Assembly (NCBI GenBank): GCA_964242925.1
Contig: CAXTBW010000004.1
Location: 7,421-71,420 of the forward strand
Origin: LMUY01 sp964242925
Lineage (GTDB): Bacteria; Pseudomonadota; Alphaproteobacteria; Acetobacterales; Acetobacteraceae
Direction of reading: 5' to 3'
Length of the DNA: 64,000 nt
Translations under genes and position numbers: made by a program
In this document: positions 62,039-64,000 of the stretch, piece by piece
Position numbering within the stretch: the stretch's first letter is position 1
Layout of the letters: each line of letters opens with the position of its first letter
Notes under the pieces: generated by a model
Database searches by the model: none
Seen by the model: the letters and a program-made list of their open reading frames with translations, nothing else
Told to the model about the DNA's origin: nothing

Positions 62039-62158
62039 CTTCGTGGACTCCGATTGCGGTGCGGTGCGGCGCTGCCGTGACGCAAGAGTTGCGCCATGGC
62101 TTGACGGCGCACAAGGCGCTCGCTAACCGCGAATGATCGTGATCATGAGGATCATTTG
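62039..62158. promoter_or_regulatory. Divergent spacer with GATC-centred inverted repeats
   Basis: These 120 bases lie between the family 5 binding-protein gene and the lipoyl-like gene. Near the plus-strand start, atgatc and gatcat form an inverted repeat at 62133-62146 separated by two bases, and gatcat recurs at 62150-62155. The repeats overlap the ribosome-binding region (GAGGA) and could be an operator. Promoter boxes were not identified. Confidence 0.4.
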
Positions 62159-63106
62159 ATGTTCAAGCGGGAGTCGGTCCCGCCCGATCCCGATCCGGCT
62201 CGGCCGGCGCAGGACGACGCGGTCCACGCGCCGCCGCAGTCCCCTGCCTTAGGCGTGCGCTACGTCAGCCACCCGGCTGCCCTGCCGAACGCCCCCGACC
62301 CGCGGGCGTCCGGCTCGACTCCGCCATGGTCGCCAAGCGAGCGGTTCGCCGCACCCGTCGGCAGGCCGGCGCCGGACATGGCGCCGCCCCCCGCGCCGGA
62401 GCCAGCCGTCGCTTGGCCGGCGCCAGGCGAGGCGCCGCAACCCTCGCGCGCCCGCAACGCGCGCGGCTCGGACAAGCTTGCATCGCTTTGGGTCGCCCAG
62501 CCCATCGACCTGTCCGCCCCGGCCAAAGGGCGTGGAAGGCGCCTCGTTGTCGCGCTTTGCGTGTTGGCCGGGGTCTCGCTGGGCGGCGGCGTCGGGGCGA
62601 TGCTGCTGACCCGGCGCGACACGCTGCCCGCCCCTTCGGTCGCCGCGACCTACAACGCGCCGATGATCGTGCTGCGCGCCTCGCTGGGGGGCCAAGTCGT
62701 GGATGTGGCCGTGCAGCCGGGCCAGACAGTCAGGCCGGACACGCCCCTGCTCACCATCCGCACCACGAACGCCGATGCCGATTTCGCCGTCCTGGCGCAC
62801 GTGAACGGCGTGGTCCGCTCGGTGGAGACGCAGGCCGGCGCCGGCGTACGGCCGGGCGCGCCGCTGCTGCGGGTATTGGATTGCGACCACGCGTTCCTCA
62901 CGCTCGGCGTCGGCGTTGCGCTGCGCGCTGGCCAGGCCGTGCAGGTGCGCCTGCCCAACCTGCCGCCGGCGGCGGCGGTCGTGCGGCCGTCGGCTGGATG
63001 GACCGAGCCGCCGGACAGCCTGGTCGTGCCGCTACCCGCCGCGGCCCTGGCGGGCGCCTGCCCGGTCGGGGAAGTGGCCGCGGTCAGCGTTGCCGGGGGC
63101 GGCTAA
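62159..63106 (+). CDS. Membrane-anchored lipoyl/HlyD-like domain protein
   Basis: This 315-residue protein has a long Pro/Ala-rich N-terminal region (about 1-120), one membrane helix (LVVALCVLAGVSLGGGVGAML), then a barrel-sandwich domain with PMIVLRASLGGQVVDVAVQPGQTVRPDTPLLTIR and ADFAVLAHVNGVVRSVETQAGAGVRPGAPLLRVL. The two half-motifs resemble the biotinyl-lipoyl-like fold of membrane fusion proteins and Alg44. The outer-membrane and pump partners are not nearby. ATG at 62159 has GAGGA seven bases upstream. Confidence 0.75.
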   Translation: MFKRESVPPDPDPARPAQDDAVHAPPQSPALGVRYVSHPAALPNAPDPRASGSTPPWSPSERFAAPVGRPAPDMAPPPAPEPAVAWPAPGEAPQPSRARNARGSDKLASLWVAQPIDLSAPAKGRGRRLVVALCVLAGVSLGGGVGAMLLTRRDTLPAPSVAATYNAPMIVLRASLGGQVVDVAVQPGQTVRPDTPLLTIRTTNADADFAVLAHVNGVVRSVETQAGAGVRPGAPLLRVLDCDHAFLTLGVGVALRAGQAVQVRLPNLPPAAAVVRPSAGWTEPPDSLVVPLPAAALAGACPVGEVAAVSVAGGG

Positions 63107-63143
63107 AGCATGGTCGGTTCGAGTTTGGTCGATCAAAACCAAT

Positions 63144-63256
63144 GTCATGCCCTGGCTTGACCTGGGCACCCGCGCGGTTCGCGCGAAAGGTGGTCCGAGT
63201 ATTGGCGCTACGGTGCGGGCGGCGCGGCGTGGTAGCCGGATCAAGTCCGGCATGAC
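63144..63256. repeat. R1 palindromic repeat at a convergent junction
   Basis: Left arm gtcatgccctggcttgacct plus gggcacccgcgcgg, right arm gccggatcaagtccggcatgac. Its middle shares ggttcgcgcg, aaaggtgg and tattggcgct with the copy at 52548. It fills the gap between the lipoyl-like gene and the Rap1a-like gene. Confidence 0.85.
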
Positions 63257-63325
63257 GGTAACGACCTGTGTTGAATGGAAGTCTAAACCGGACAGCCGTG
63301 GGAAGCCTCGCGTGACGATGCCGCG

Positions 63326-63679
63326 CTACTTGGCCGCGCAGGGGTAGTTGGCCTTGATGAAGTTCGCCACCAGCATGCTGCCGGGACCCTTGGCATCGTC
63401 GGGATGCAACTGGCCGAACTTGCCCAGCGCCTCCCGCAACGCGCTGAGTCGCACGCCGGACTGCGGGCACACCTTGTCCTTCAGCTCCGGCGTTTCCCGG
63501 ATCGCGTCGAGCACGCCCGCGATGTAGCCGTCGCACGAGTTCACGTCCTGCGAGGTGCGCCCGTTGCATGCCTTCGTCAGTTGCGCGCCGGAGACGAAGC
63601 CCTGCGCGCGGCTGGGCGACGGCAAGGCTGCCAGGCCGGCCACGATGGCGACGAGGGCGATAGGGGGCGACCAGTGCAA
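63326..63679 (-). CDS. Rap1a/Tai-family exported protein
   Basis: The 117-residue product has a signal peptide ending LPSPSRA and the Rap1a/Tai domain: GAQLTKACNGRTS, NSCDGYIAGVLDAI, a VCPQSGVRLSALREALGKF stretch and a final ANFIKANYPC. The spaced Cys residues are conserved. Family members include T6SS immunity proteins, but many alphaproteobacterial copies have no secretion system nearby, as here. Start TTG at 63679 has GGAGG eight bases upstream. Confidence 0.8.
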   Translation of the reverse strand: MHWSPPIALVAIVAGLAALPSPSRAQGFVSGAQLTKACNGRTSQDVNSCDGYIAGVLDAIRETPELKDKVCPQSGVRLSALREALGKFGQLHPDDAKGPGSMLVANFIKANYPCAAK

Positions 63680-63710
63680 GGCTTTGTCCTCCAGGAGCGT
63701 TGCGCCGAGC

Positions 63711-64000
63711 CTACTCCGGCAGCTCGTAGGCCGTCACCTCGAACACGCTCAGCCAGGCCGGGCCGAAGCTTGTCACCAGCGCCACGTCCGTCGCGTCGCG
63801 GCCCCGCGCCATCAGGATGCGGCCGATGCGCGGGAAGTTGTGGCGCGCGTCGAAGGTGTACCAGCGTCCGCCATCCGGGCCCTCGAGATACGCCTCGAAC
63901 CATGCCGAGAAATCCATCGGCGAGTCGGAAACCGGAATGCCGATATCGCCCAGGTAGCCGGTGCAGTAGCGCGCCGGGATGTTCATGCAGCGGCACAGCG
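63711..64000 (-). CDS. Transglutaminase-like protein, C-terminal part (cut by right edge)
   Basis: Only the last part is in the window: LCRCMNIPARYCTGYLGDIG, then PMDFSAWFEAYL and RWYTFDARHNFPRIGRILMARGRDATDVALVTSFG. This is the standard C-terminal half of bacterial transglutaminase-like cysteine protease-fold proteins. The catalytic Cys lies in the missing part. The catalytic His expected in DFHAW is replaced by Ser (codon TCG). The Asp in TFDARHN remains. ATG at 63986 lies inside the domain and is not the true start. Confidence 0.85.
   Translation of the reverse strand, partial: LCRCMNIPARYCTGYLGDIGIPVSDSPMDFSAWFEAYLEGPDGGRWYTFDARHNFPRIGRILMARGRDATDVALVTSFGPAWLSVFEVTAYELPE

Noticed and set aside
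63326..63679. Type VI secretion immunity gene
   Set aside because: The domain matches Rap1a/Tai, but no effector or secretion gene is nearby, so an immunity role is not supported.

Overview
The window is very GC-rich and densely coded, with short spacers and many ATGA, GTGA and TTGA start/stop overlaps. Gene content points to an alphaproteobacterium, most likely Rhodospirillales/Acetobacteraceae: eno followed by an FtsB/DivIC-like gene, minCDE, the leucyltransferase bpt, several Liv-, Aap- and DctP-type binding proteins, and an alternative complex III plus caa3-type oxidase operon. The family assignment is inference. No rRNA, tRNA, CRISPR array, transposase or phage gene was recognised.

Layout. 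1-58: start of an exported protein cut by the left edge. 320-10968: an amino-acid/keto-acid block holding a D-2-hydroxyacid dehydrogenase, a class I aminotransferase, an Aap-type permease set without its ATPase, a class IV aminotransferase, a class V PLP enzyme, a threonine aldolase, an orphan DctP-type binding protein and an aspartate dehydrogenase. 11067-12220: HAD dehalogenase-like enzyme and hotdog thioesterase. 12202-18026: complete Liv-type ABC transporter plus a metal-dependent amidohydrolase, with a divergent enol-lactonase-like hydrolase at 18101-18892.

19034-30210 is the centrepiece: an uninterrupted eleven-gene operon, actABCDEF, one small membrane protein gene, then coxB-coxA-coxC-coxD. 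It should encode a quinol-to-oxygen chain in which alternative complex III passes electrons to a caa3-type oxidase through fused or lipid-anchored c hemes, without a bc1 complex.

30577-44016: housekeeping genes (minE, minD, minC, trmO, an HxlR regulator, a ketopantoate reductase-like gene, a lipoprotein esterase, eno, ftsB-like, bpt, a penicillin acylase-like protein, a GGT-like protein lacking its usual nucleophile, a YraN-like protein, aroE). 44054-47523: fadB/fadA-type beta-oxidation pair. 47639-55983: lipoprotein, 2,2-dialkylglycine decarboxylase, TPP enzyme, stand-alone Lrp-type ligand domain, binding proteins, MFS pump, PRC-barrel protein. 56087-62038: DedA, two GNAT acetyltransferases, an MFS transporter, a DUF421 pair and a peptide-type binding protein. 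The right end holds a lipoyl/HlyD-like protein, a Rap1a/Tai-like protein and a transglutaminase whose catalytic His is replaced by Ser.

The most striking pattern across genes is that every convergent gene junction with an intergenic gap carries at least one copy of three palindromic repeat families (here R1, R2, R3), while no divergent junction does. The one convergent pair without a repeat has overlapping 3' ends. This suggests the repeats act as bidirectional terminators or 3'-end stabilisers.
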